Part shown: in pieces, positions 1-5,715 of the stretch
How positions within the stretch are numbered: position 1 is the stretch's first letter
Layout: each line of letters begins with the position of its first letter
Origin: JAHJFW01 sp038065635
GTDB taxonomy: Bacteria > Patescibacteriota > Patescibacteriia > 2-12-FULL-60-25
NCBI GenBank assembly: GCA_038065635.1
Contig: JBBTQP010000083.1
Span: 1-57,804, forward strand
Reading direction: 5' to 3'
DNA: 57,804 nucleotides
Translations under genes and position numbers: made by a program
The notes under the pieces: model-generated
The model's database searches: none
Told to the model about the DNA's origin: nothing
What the model saw: only the letters and a program-made list of their open reading frames with translations

Positions 1-1
1 G

Positions 2-61
2 ATTTTGGGACGCGGCACTGTAAGAGTAGGAGATACAAATTCGGGTAATAACCCCCTCTAA
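2..61 (+). CDS. Possible 3' end of a gene entering from the left edge
   Basis: Frame 2 is open from the window edge and stops at 59-61. The short readable segment (ILGRGTVRVGDTNSG) looks coding-like, and its last few codons fall inside palindromic repeat R3, so the repeat would supply the stop. Only 19 codons are visible, no family can be recognised, and chance cannot be excluded. Confidence 0.2.
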   Translation: MLGRGTVRVGDTNSGNNPL

Positions 62-123
62 CTCCCCCTTCGCAAGGGGGAGGATCGATCCCCCTCCTTA
101 CGAAGGAGGGGTTAGGAGAGGTC
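49..123. repeat. Palindromic repeat R3, copy a
   Basis: A C-rich arm with a CCCCCTT/AAGGGGG hairpin is followed by its imperfect reverse complement with a CCTCCTT/AAGGAGG hairpin. The same sequence recurs at 33397-33454 in the opposite orientation and, as a half copy, at 35590-35628; both of those are inside a gene. Confidence 0.8.
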
Positions 124-189
124 GCGTCGAAAGGGCTTGACAACTCCTCCGTTCTCTGCCACGGTGGCGTTAGAACTTGGAGGTGAGTA

Positions 190-468
190 ATGGCAGAGAC
201 GGTGCAGGAGAGGTTGTACCAGGCGTTCATTTCAAGACGGTACGGCTTGCTTTCCGACGACACGTTGCTCGTAATGCTGGGCTGCATCCTACGCGGCGCG
301 CCGCGCAATTTTGCCGATGTTCGGCTCCGAAGTTGCGAGGATCTGCGCAAGCTGACAGCCGAACAGGCCGAAGAAGCGTTCTGGATCATTCCGACGCTCG
401 ACATTCGCCACGATCCGAACGTGGCTCTCCAACTCCTCGCGGCAGAAATCCGCACCCCTCGAGCGTAA
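190..468 (+). CDS. Small hypothetical protein, 92 aa
   Basis: Function not recognised. The ATG is preceded by a near-perfect Shine-Dalgarno site (GGAGGTGAG at 179-187), which decides the start. The sequence is soluble, acidic and predicted largely helical (a run of DLRKLTAEQAEEAFW-type segments), with no signal peptide or membrane segment. It is G+C-rich relative to the AlkD gene that follows and shares its GGAGGT-type ribosome binding site with the lipoprotein at 4173, which suggests it may belong with the G+C-rich island rather than the background. The reality of the gene rests on the ribosome binding site and on codon-like composition only. Confidence 0.6.
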   Translation: MAETVQERLYQAFISRRYGLLSDDTLLVMLGCILRGAPRNFADVRLRSCEDLRKLTAEQAEEAFWIIPTLDIRHDPNVALQLLAAEIRTPRA

Positions 469-513
469 CTGCTCACATTCCTTACGGCCCACCAGGGCTT
501 TTTTGATACATGT

Positions 514-1254
514 ATGTTCACTGCATCCGCGGTCACAACCGAACTTAAGAAAATCGGCTCTCCATCGAAAGCTAAAGCTTCCGCTTGGTTTTTTAAGACT
601 GAGAAAGGGGAGTATGGGTTTGGGGATGTGTTCGTTGGCGTGACTGTGCCGGAGCAGAGGAAGATCGCGAAACGTTTTTCGGAGTTGTCTCTTGGAGAAA
701 TAGAGAAACTTTTGCGGAGCAAGATTCACGAATGTCGTTTAACGGCCTTGTTTATTCTTGTCGGGCAATTCAATCGCGGCGATTTGCGAACGCGATCGGA
801 GATTGTCCGCTTGTATCTTCGAAATCGAAGCCGCGTGAATAATTGGGATCTGGTTGATTCTTCGGCGTCGTATATTCTTGGGCAGTATCTCCTCAGGCGA
901 GATAGAAAAATTCTTTACACTCTCGTTCGATCAAAAAGTCTTTGGGATCGCCGAATCGCAATTATCGCGACGCTTGCATTAATTAAGAACGATGAATATT
1001 CTGACACGCTCAAGCTCTCGGAGCTTCTACTTCAAGACAAGCACGACCTGATTCACAAAGCTGTCGGCTGGATGTTGCGCGAAGTGGGGAACAAGTCGCT
1101 TGCCACCGAGGAGGAGTTTTTAATTAAACACGCGACAACTATGCCGCGAACTATGTTGCGGTATGCAACCGAAAAGTTTCCGGAGAAAAAGAGAAAAAAA
1201 TTTCTTACAATTTTTCGATCTCCTTCAAGTCACCGTCTGGGATGTAGAGAATAA
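514..1254 (+). CDS. AlkD-like DNA alkylation repair protein (HEAT-repeat DNA glycosylase)
   Basis: A 246-residue all-helical protein of the AlkD family, which excises alkylated purines (3-methyladenine, 7-methylguanine types) from DNA by trapping a flipped base without deep pocket binding. The hallmark segment NNWDLVDSS is at 109-117, giving Trp111 and Asp115, and GWMLREVG at 185-192 gives Trp186; these match the Trp/Asp/Trp DNA-contact set of Bacillus cereus AlkD. The LWDRR segment at 143-147 is also typical. ATGs occur at 510 (out of frame) and 514; no good ribosome binding site is visible upstream. The last 50 bp overlap the convergent gene at 1205-1444, and the final ~12 residues may be a non-conserved tail. 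Confidence 0.9.
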   Translation: MFTASAVTTELKKIGSPSKAKASAWFFKTEKGEYGFGDVFVGVTVPEQRKIAKRFSELSLGEIEKLLRSKIHECRLTALFILVGQFNRGDLRTRSEIVRLYLRNRSRVNNWDLVDSSASYILGQYLLRRDRKILYTLVRSKSLWDRRIAIIATLALIKNDEYSDTLKLSELLLQDKHDLIHKAVGWMLREVGNKSLATEEEFLIKHATTMPRTMLRYATEKFPEKKRKKFLTIFRSPSSHRLGCRE

Positions 1255-1444
1255 GAAGTCCGACGATGAAGCCGATGACGGCGCTTAGTTCGTGCCTTCC
1301 TTCGAAGAATGTGATGTCGATCGAATCCATGATGTACCAAATTCCGCGCCACACCAATACAAGACCGGTCGCAGTTAGGATATTGCGAACGAAGTAAAGC
1401 ACCAGCGGTTCGTGGCGTTTTTTTCGGCGGAGGAATTTGAGCAT
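1205..1444 (-). CDS. Small two-helix membrane protein, 79 aa
   Basis: Family not named. A basic N-terminus (MLKFLRRKKRHE) precedes two predicted membrane helices, one around residues 16-37 (VRNILTATGLVLVWRGIWYIMD) and one around 50-68, and ends in a charged tail DGDLKEIEKL. The longer reading start at 1471 falls in repeat R1, so the internal ATG at 1444 is preferred. It converges on the AlkD gene with 50 bp of coding overlap. Short proteins with the RGIWYxxDxIDI pattern are, from memory, common in CPR genomes; that recollection was not checked. Confidence 0.7.
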   Translation of the reverse strand: MLKFLRRKKRHEPLVLYFVRNILTATGLVLVWRGIWYIMDSIDITFFEGRHELSAVIGFIVGLLILYIPDGDLKEIEKL

Positions 1445-1466
1445 GATGGAAGTATACACCAGCTGT

Positions 1467-1554
1467 GTCATTCCCGTGGAGACGGGAATCCAGACCGCAA
1501 AAATACGATTCCCTATGTTTCGAGGAAATGGATCCCCGCCTACGCGAGGATGAC
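1467..1554. repeat. Palindromic repeat R1, copy 1
   Basis: Starts GTCATTCCCG and ends GGATGAC. Its left arm contains ATTCCC-N8-GGGAAT, the same pattern as the neisserial dRS3 repeat consensus, and the right arm (GGATCCCCGCC...GAGGATGAC) is partly complementary to the left. It lies between two divergent genes and creates a spurious N-terminal extension of the GT4 reading frame. Confidence 0.85.
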
Positions 1555-1566
1555 AGTGAGGGGATA

Positions 1567-1575
1567 TGTTATACT
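1567..1575 (+). promoter_or_regulatory. Extended -10 promoter element of the GT4 gene at 1582
   Basis: TG-T-TATACT, with TATACT at 1570-1575 and the ATG at 1582. The expected transcription start coincides with the start codon, so the mRNA would be leaderless. Confidence 0.65.
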
Positions 1576-1581
1576 TCTGAC

Positions 1582-2709
1582 ATGTTGATTGGGATTGAGG
1601 CGACGCGGGCTAATAAGTTGAAGAAAACCGGCGTGGAGTGGTACGCGTGGCATGTAATTCAGGAATTGAAAAAATTAACCGTGAACGACGGCAATTCTTG
1701 GGTTTTGTATTCCAATGAAATATTACGCGGCGGACTTGAGGCGTTGCCGTCGAATTGGTTTGAAGTGCGGGCGAAATGGCCGCTTCCTTACGGATGGACG
1801 CAGCTTCGGCTTTCTTGGGAAATGTGGAGACGTCCAACGGAAGTTTTATTTTTACCAGGCAGTACATTGCCACGCGTCTTACCGAAAAAGAGCGTGGTCA
1901 CTGTGCACGACGTAGGATTCCATCGTTTTCCGCAGCTTTATAAAAAACGACAGGTGAGCATTCACGAAGCTGCGATGAAAGATATTCGCCGCCGCGCTAG
2001 TCGAATTATCACCGTATCCGAATACAGCGGGCGTGAGATTGCGGAAGCGTACGGAATAGATCCAAGTCGCATCGCCGTTATCCCGAATGGAATCGATCAC
2101 ACGATCTATCGTCCGATTCCTGATCGCGCGTCAGTTGATGAACGTCTGCAGCGATATCGCCTCACACGTCCTTATTTTATCGCCATCGGACGAATGGAAG
2201 CGAAGAAAAATCTCGTGACTCTCATCAAGGCATTTGATCTTTTTAAGGCGCGTCGCGGAATCGGCGATCCGCACTCGTTGGTTTTAGTTGGCATTCCCGG
2301 ATACGGATACGAGGAAATAAAATCGGCGATCGCAAAATCTCCGTCGCGTTCGAGTATTCATGAGCTCGGTTATGTTCCGGAGATGGATTTACCCGCGCTA
2401 CTCAACGCCGCGGAAGCTCTCGTGCATCCGTCTTGGTACGAAGGATTCGGAATACCACCGATTTTGGCCATGGCCTCCGGTTGTCCGGTGATTTCTTCCG
2501 ATGCCGCGAGTTTGCCTGAAGTTATCGGACCTGATGCCGCGATTTATTTTCCACCGGACCAAGTCGAGGCGCTTACGATCGCGATGACTCGGATGGTTTC
2601 CGAACAAGGTTTGAAAGAAAAACTTCGGACTGCCGGAGTTGCGCGCGCGACAAAATATACTTGGACGAACACTGCGAATTTAACTCTGCCCGTGCTTTCC
2701 GCATGGTAA
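1582..2709 (+). CDS. Glycosyltransferase family 4 (GT-B fold)
   Basis: A 375-residue cytoplasmic retaining glycosyltransferase, probably adding a sugar from a nucleotide donor to a surface-glycan intermediate. The N-terminal Rossmann half holds TVHDVGFHRFP, and the linker has the typical VIPNGID. The C-terminal half has IGRMEAKKNL, GYVPEMDLPALLNAAEALVHPSWYEG split over the usual donor-site region, and the E-x7-E signature around EGFGIPPILAMASG. An upstream in-frame ATG at 1465 lies in repeat R1 and encodes only repeat-derived sequence, whereas the ATG at 1582 has an extended -10 box just upstream; the latter was chosen. The TrmB gene starts 10 bp downstream, so the two may be cotranscribed. 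Donor and acceptor cannot be read from sequence. Confidence 0.9.
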   Translation: MLIGIEATRANKLKKTGVEWYAWHVIQELKKLTVNDGNSWVLYSNEILRGGLEALPSNWFEVRAKWPLPYGWTQLRLSWEMWRRPTEVLFLPGSTLPRVLPKKSVVTVHDVGFHRFPQLYKKRQVSIHEAAMKDIRRRASRIITVSEYSGREIAEAYGIDPSRIAVIPNGIDHTIYRPIPDRASVDERLQRYRLTRPYFIAIGRMEAKKNLVTLIKAFDLFKARRGIGDPHSLVLVGIPGYGYEEIKSAIAKSPSRSSIHELGYVPEMDLPALLNAAEALVHPSWYEGFGIPPILAMASGCPVISSDAASLPEVIGPDAAIYFPPDQVEALTIAMTRMVSEQGLKEKLRTAGVARATKYTWTNTANLTLPVLSAW

Positions 2710-2719
2710 TAATCGGATT

Positions 2720-3475
2720 ATGAGCGACATAAAATCAAAGCTTCTGGAATTCGGGATGTCCGATAAAGAGACGAACGTGTATCTCGCCATGCTTGAACTT
2801 GGTCCGGCGAGCGTTCAGGATATCGCGAAAAAAGCCGGCGTCAATCGCGCTACAACCTACGTGATGCTTGAGACGTTAAAGAGACGCGGCCTAATGTCCA
2901 GCGTTGAGCGTGGAAAAAAAACAGTGTTCGCGCCCGAGTCGCCGGAGCATTTGTTGTTCCTGATGAAAGATGAGATTTATCGAACCGAAGAAAAGAAAAA
3001 GCGGCTTGAAACCGTGTTGCCGAATTTGATGGCACTTTTTCGCGCGGTGGAGGATAAACCGAAGGTGAGATATTTTGAGGGGGAGGAAGGTGTAAAAGCC
3101 GGACGGGAAGCTATGATGGAATTGACGCGTGGAACTGCGGCAGGCCGCGTGTTCATACACTACGATCGCAATATGATTGAGCTCGCACAATACAACGAAG
3201 AGACACGTCATAAATTGTCTACGAGTGTTGCCAGGGCGAAGGTTTTATATTCGATAGATGACGGACTTAAAGTTCCTACTTTTGCAAAAAACGTGGAGGC
3301 GCGACAAATAGAAAACGATGCCGCGCCGTTTCACGGAGAGTGCGATATTTTTGATAAATTCATCGTGGTCGCGACAACGCGGACTCGTCCGATCGCCGTA
3401 ATTATTGAAAGCGAAGATATAGCCGGACTTTTCAAAAGTTTTTTCGATCTGCTTTGGAAGACGGTAAAAGTATAA
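2720..3475 (+). CDS. TrmB-family transcriptional regulator
   Basis: A 251-residue protein with a winged helix-turn-helix at about residues 5-70 (LLEFGMSDKETNVYLAMLELG, ASVQDIAKKAGVNRATTYVMLETLKRRGL), a short charged coiled-coil (about 80-100), then an alpha/beta effector domain. TrmB proteins are sugar- or metabolite-responsive repressors or activators, mostly described in archaea; bacterial members are known. The YFEGEEGVKAGREAM segment is typical of the domain boundary. It lies directly after a glycosyltransferase, so a role in controlling surface-sugar genes is possible but only inferred. The stop codon lies 6 bp from a hairpin that ends the opposite-strand transcript. Confidence 0.88.
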   Translation: MSDIKSKLLEFGMSDKETNVYLAMLELGPASVQDIAKKAGVNRATTYVMLETLKRRGLMSSVERGKKTVFAPESPEHLLFLMKDEIYRTEEKKKRLETVLPNLMALFRAVEDKPKVRYFEGEEGVKAGREAMMELTRGTAAGRVFIHYDRNMIELAQYNEETRHKLSTSVARAKVLYSIDDGLKVPTFAKNVEARQIENDAAPFHGECDIFDKFIVVATTRTRPIAVIIESEDIAGLFKSFFDLLWKTVKV

Positions 3476-3511
3476 AATAAAAGCGCCTTAGAGGCTGGCT
3501 CTTACGGCGCT
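3472..3511 (-). terminator. Intrinsic terminator of the minus-strand transcript (3991 to 3482)
   Basis: AGCGCC and GGCGCT arms (3482-3487, 3506-3511) plus an inner AGAG/CTCT stem form a hairpin. On the minus strand it is followed by TTTTATTTTA (complement of 3472-3481). There is no T-run on the plus side, so it serves the minus strand. Confidence 0.8.
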
Positions 3512-3991
3512 GTAGTAGAAAGGCGGACTAGCTGCTGGTTTGCATCGCCTAGTTTGGGAGCGGCGCCAGGATTCCTCTGAACCCTGGACACCTGTAGAGC
3601 GTCAGCTCCATGTACTGGCTGAAACCCCCGATCCCGCAGATCAGCGGTGGGGGCGTGGCCTCGAGATAGGGGAGGTGCCAGTGATGGTCCATCCCGTTAC
3701 CCGCGGTCGTATTTTCGCTTTCCAGCATTGTCGCTACCCTTCTCTCTGCTTGCACAACCGATTCCGCTCGGTCCAGCGTAGCATCTGAAGGTCGCTATAG
3801 GCTGTTCAATCCGCACCGGGATGGTGTGGAGTATTTTTTCCGCTTCTAGTCGACCCTGCCGCTAACCATTATTGGTGTGATGCTTCCATGCCACTTGTTT
3901 TGTCGGGTTGTAAATCCGACTGTTAAGGAGCGGTGTTGGCAAACGGAGTATCGGCAGCGCCTGCCGGATGCCTCCTAGGTGTTCGCGAACA
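3482..3991 (-). ncRNA. Candidate structured non-coding RNA, about 510 nt
   Basis: A consensus-quality promoter (4026-3998) and an intrinsic terminator (3511-3472) bracket about 510 nt on the minus strand with little coding potential. Near the 5' end there is a GTTCGCGAAC palindrome (3981-3990), then a hairpin with a perfect 6-bp CGGCAG/CTGCCG stem extended by GGAG/CTCC (3945-3975), then GTCGG/CCGAC (3902-3920). Near the 3' end there is a 9-bp CCAGGGTTC/GAATCCTGG stem (one G-U pair) with a 4-nt loop (3566-3587). The hallmarks of RNase P RNA (GAGGAAAGTCC), tmRNA and SRP RNA were looked for by eye and not found. It could instead be the mRNA of the 59-residue reading frame at 3549-3728. Confidence 0.45.
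3549..3728 (-). CDS. Possible small protein, 59 aa, within the candidate RNA
   Basis: The ATG at 3728 follows AGAAGGG 9 nt upstream on the minus strand. The peptide has no hydrophobic signal and includes HHWHLP and two cysteines in its second half; no family is recognised. The strong 9-bp hairpin at 3566-3587 lies within its last codons, which is more RNA-like than protein-like. The reading frame may be coincidental. Confidence 0.3.
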   Translation of the reverse strand: MLESENTTAGNGMDHHWHLPYLEATPPPLICGIGGFSQYMELTLYRCPGFRGILAPLPN

Positions 3992-3997
3992 AAAACA

Positions 3998-4026
3998 AAT
4001 ATACGCCACTTTGTAATAAATGTCAA
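3998..4026 (-). promoter_or_regulatory. Sigma70-type promoter of the minus-strand transcript
   Basis: On the minus strand TTGACA (4026-4021), a 17-nt spacer, then TATATT (4003-3998). This is a near-perfect consensus, predicting a start near 3991. It is arranged back-to-back with the plus promoter at 4069. Confidence 0.8.
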
Positions 4027-4056
4027 CAATATAAGCATTTGAGGGATATGGCCGTG

Positions 4057-4134
4057 TGTCAAAGGGTATTGACAAATATACGAAAATATGCTATTTTATC
4101 TAACCAACTCTGTATCGGTTTTTGCCCTTTGACA
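4057..4134 (+). promoter_or_regulatory. Promoter of the lipoprotein gene bracketed by a 10-bp inverted repeat
   Basis: TTGACA (4069-4074), 17-nt spacer, TATTTT (4092-4097) with the extended TG at 4089-4090. TGTCAAAGGG at 4057-4066 and its exact reverse complement CCCTTTGACA at 4125-4134 flank the promoter. The second arm also forms a CCCTTTG-acag-CAAAGGG hairpin in the leader (4125-4142). The arms could be operator half-sites; this is an inference. Confidence 0.75.
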
Positions 4135-4172
4135 GCAAAGGGTTGGTATCAACAAGTTCGGAGGTAAGAAAA

Positions 4173-5423
4173 GTGTACAAATACGCAACTCTCGTGGCCG
4201 TGCTCTTCTTCGTTTCGGGGTGTTTCCTGGACGAGGATCCGCGGTCGCGACGTAACCACGGCTCGGACACGAGCGACAACGGCGGCAACGCCAACACCGG
4301 TGGAAGCACCGACACCGGCGGAACCACCAACGGCGGCGGCGCAACGAGCGTCGGCGGCGAGGGCGGTTCGGGCGGATCCGGCGGAGAAGCCGGCACGGCT
4401 TCCGGCGGCAGCTCCAGCAGCTCCAGCAGCAGCTCCGGTTCGTCGAGCTCATCCAGCTCGTCGAGTAGCAGCACCAGCTCCAGCAGCTCGAGCACGAGCA
4501 CGTCCAGCTCGTCGAGCACCAGCACCAGCAGCTCGAGCAGTACCAGCTCGTCCAGCTCAACCTCGGGCAACCCGGTCATCGGGACGCTGCAGCTCAAGGT
4601 CATCAACCCGGATCAGACGACGAACAAGACGTTCTACCTCTGGGGCGACGAAGAGCCGTACCGTCCGGCCGGACTGCACTGGGGCAACCCGACGCTCTCG
4701 TCACCTAGCCCAGTCACCATCGCCACATTCCAAGTGCAGATGGCCGAAGGGTCGGACCTGATCTTCAACGGCCGTTCAGGAGGCGTGAATCAGGAGGGCG
4801 GGGAGTGGTGGTGCAACAATTCCACTTCCATCAAGACGGTGCTCATGGCCGCATGGTGGAACGGGAAGTTGCTCGCCGGCAAGATCGTTCCGGTCCAGAA
4901 TCCACAGAAGACCGGATACAACTGCAAGCTCACCGCCACCACCGTGCAGTCCTGCCCGACGAACGACAAGGATTGCGATGGGTCAACGGTGCCCAACGAC
5001 TGCGACGACGCAAACCCGTTGGCATATCCAGGGCAGGTCGAGACCACGGGCGACAACGTGGATTACAACTGCGACAACTTCCCCGACATGTCGGACTGGC
5101 AGTACGCGGTCTCCGGCATCGGTAGCGGCTACATCGTCCAGCTGGTGGACGGGAAGTCGTGGGCCAACGGCGACTTCCAGACGACCTACGCCATGGGGCT
5201 GGTCTCTGGCTCGTACGTGGCAAAGGTCAGTCCCACCAAGGCGCCGACTGAGTACATCGTCCGCTACCGGTGGACGAGCAGCGACCCATGGCTGTGGAGC
5301 ACGAGCCAGAACGGGAACTCGTGCATCATCCACATCCCGCATCTTGTGACCGAGTTGGGGAAGAACACCGTGATCCCGTTCACGGCCAACCCCAACTACT
5401 ACTGCCACTTCGTGAAGCAGTAG
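4173..5423 (+). CDS. Secreted lipoprotein with poly-serine linker and MopE-type metal-binding motif
   Basis: A 416-residue protein. The GTG at 4173 follows GGAGGT (4160-4165) by 7 nt, which decides the start over an in-frame TTG at 4122 that has no ribosome binding site. Residues 1-15 form a signal peptide ending in the lipobox VSGC (FFVSGC), so the mature protein is probably a lipoprotein on the outer face. Then come a Gly/Thr-rich stretch, a nearly pure Ser tract (about 79-131, mixed AGC/TCG codons) and a folded domain. Around 265-303 the pattern DCDG...NDCDDANP...NVDYNCDN matches the putative metal-binding MopE-type repeat (Pfam PF11617). Composition is clearly more G+C-rich than the flanking GT genes, and the architecture resembles myxobacterial surface lipoproteins, hinting at transfer. 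It has its own promoter and terminator. Confidence 0.85.
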   Translation: MYKYATLVAVLFFVSGCFLDEDPRSRRNHGSDTSDNGGNANTGGSTDTGGTTNGGGATSVGGEGGSGGSGGEAGTASGGSSSSSSSSSGSSSSSSSSSSSTSSSSSSTSTSSSSSTSTSSSSSTSSSSSTSGNPVIGTLQLKVINPDQTTNKTFYLWGDEEPYRPAGLHWGNPTLSSPSPVTIATFQVQMAEGSDLIFNGRSGGVNQEGGEWWCNNSTSIKTVLMAAWWNGKLLAGKIVPVQNPQKTGYNCKLTATTVQSCPTNDKDCDGSTVPNDCDDANPLAYPGQVETTGDNVDYNCDNFPDMSDWQYAVSGIGSGYIVQLVDGKSWANGDFQTTYAMGLVSGSYVAKVSPTKAPTEYIVRYRWTSSDPWLWSTSQNGNSCIIHIPHLVTELGKNTVIPFTANPNYYCHFVKQ

Positions 5424-5439
5424 GAAGGAGGGCTCTCAT

Positions 5440-5485
5440 GCCGCCGCATCGTTTCGACTCGTGTCGATTCGGTGCGGCGGCTTTT
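5440..5485 (+). terminator. Intrinsic terminator of the lipoprotein gene
   Basis: GCCGCCGCATCG (5440-5451) pairs with CGGTGCGGCGGC (5470-5481) and is followed by TTTT and an AT-rich tail. Confidence 0.85.
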
Positions 5486-5517
5486 AAAATAATCGAATAG
5501 AGAAAATGTGAATATGT

Positions 5518-5657
5518 CATCCTGAGCGAAGGCCTATCAAAAAAATAGAACAATGGCCGAACGAACGGATCTTCAAATCGGATGTACCCTCTTCGCTCTC
5601 GGCAGGTGTTCCAAATTGAAGATCCTTCGGTCGCTCCGACTTACCCTCAGGATGACA
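5518..5657. repeat. Palindromic repeat R5
   Basis: Begins GTCATCCTGAG and ends CTCAGGATGAC, with internal GGATCTTCAA / TTGAAGATCC arms. It fills the space between two converging terminators. Its ends share the GTCAT...ATGAC signature of R1 and R2. Confidence 0.75.
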
Positions 5658-5662
5658 GGTAA

Positions 5663-5694
5663 ATTTAAAAGCCCCCCATGAGAAGCATGGAGGG
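5663..5694 (-). terminator. Intrinsic terminator of the minus-strand poly-serine protein gene
   Basis: Hairpin CCCCCATG-agaag-CATGGAGGG (5671-5694), followed on the minus strand by TTTTAAATTT. Confidence 0.85.
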
Positions 5695-5715
5695 CATGTG
5701 TTGAGCGTGCTACGA

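Noticed and set aside
1465..1581. N-terminal extension of the GT4 protein from ATG 1465
   Set aside because: It is a translation of repeat R1; the GT4 fold starts at 1582, which also has its own extended -10 box.
3482..3991. RNase P RNA, tmRNA, 6S or SRP RNA
   Set aside because: Neither the conserved GAGGAAAGTCC-type core, the tmRNA acceptor end with CCA, nor the SRP GGAAGNAGC loop could be found, so the transcript is left as an unclassified candidate.
4122..4172. Longer N-terminus of the lipoprotein from TTG at 4122
   Set aside because: No ribosome binding site there, and the added residues would bury the signal peptide; the GTG at 4173 follows GGAGGT with ideal spacing and begins a clean lipoprotein signal.
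4096..4606. Long open frames opposite the serine tracts (also at 6116-6986)
   Set aside because: They are low-complexity shadows (Leu/Glu- or Trp/Ser/Cys/Arg-rich) of the serine-codon repeats, without ribosome binding sites.
5438..5500. 20-codon frame after a perfect AAGGAGG site, just downstream of the lipoprotein gene
   Set aside because: The frame overlaps the terminator hairpin and looks like a by-product of its G+C-rich arms; the Shine-Dalgarno-like site could be chance. It remains possible as a leader peptide but cannot be supported.
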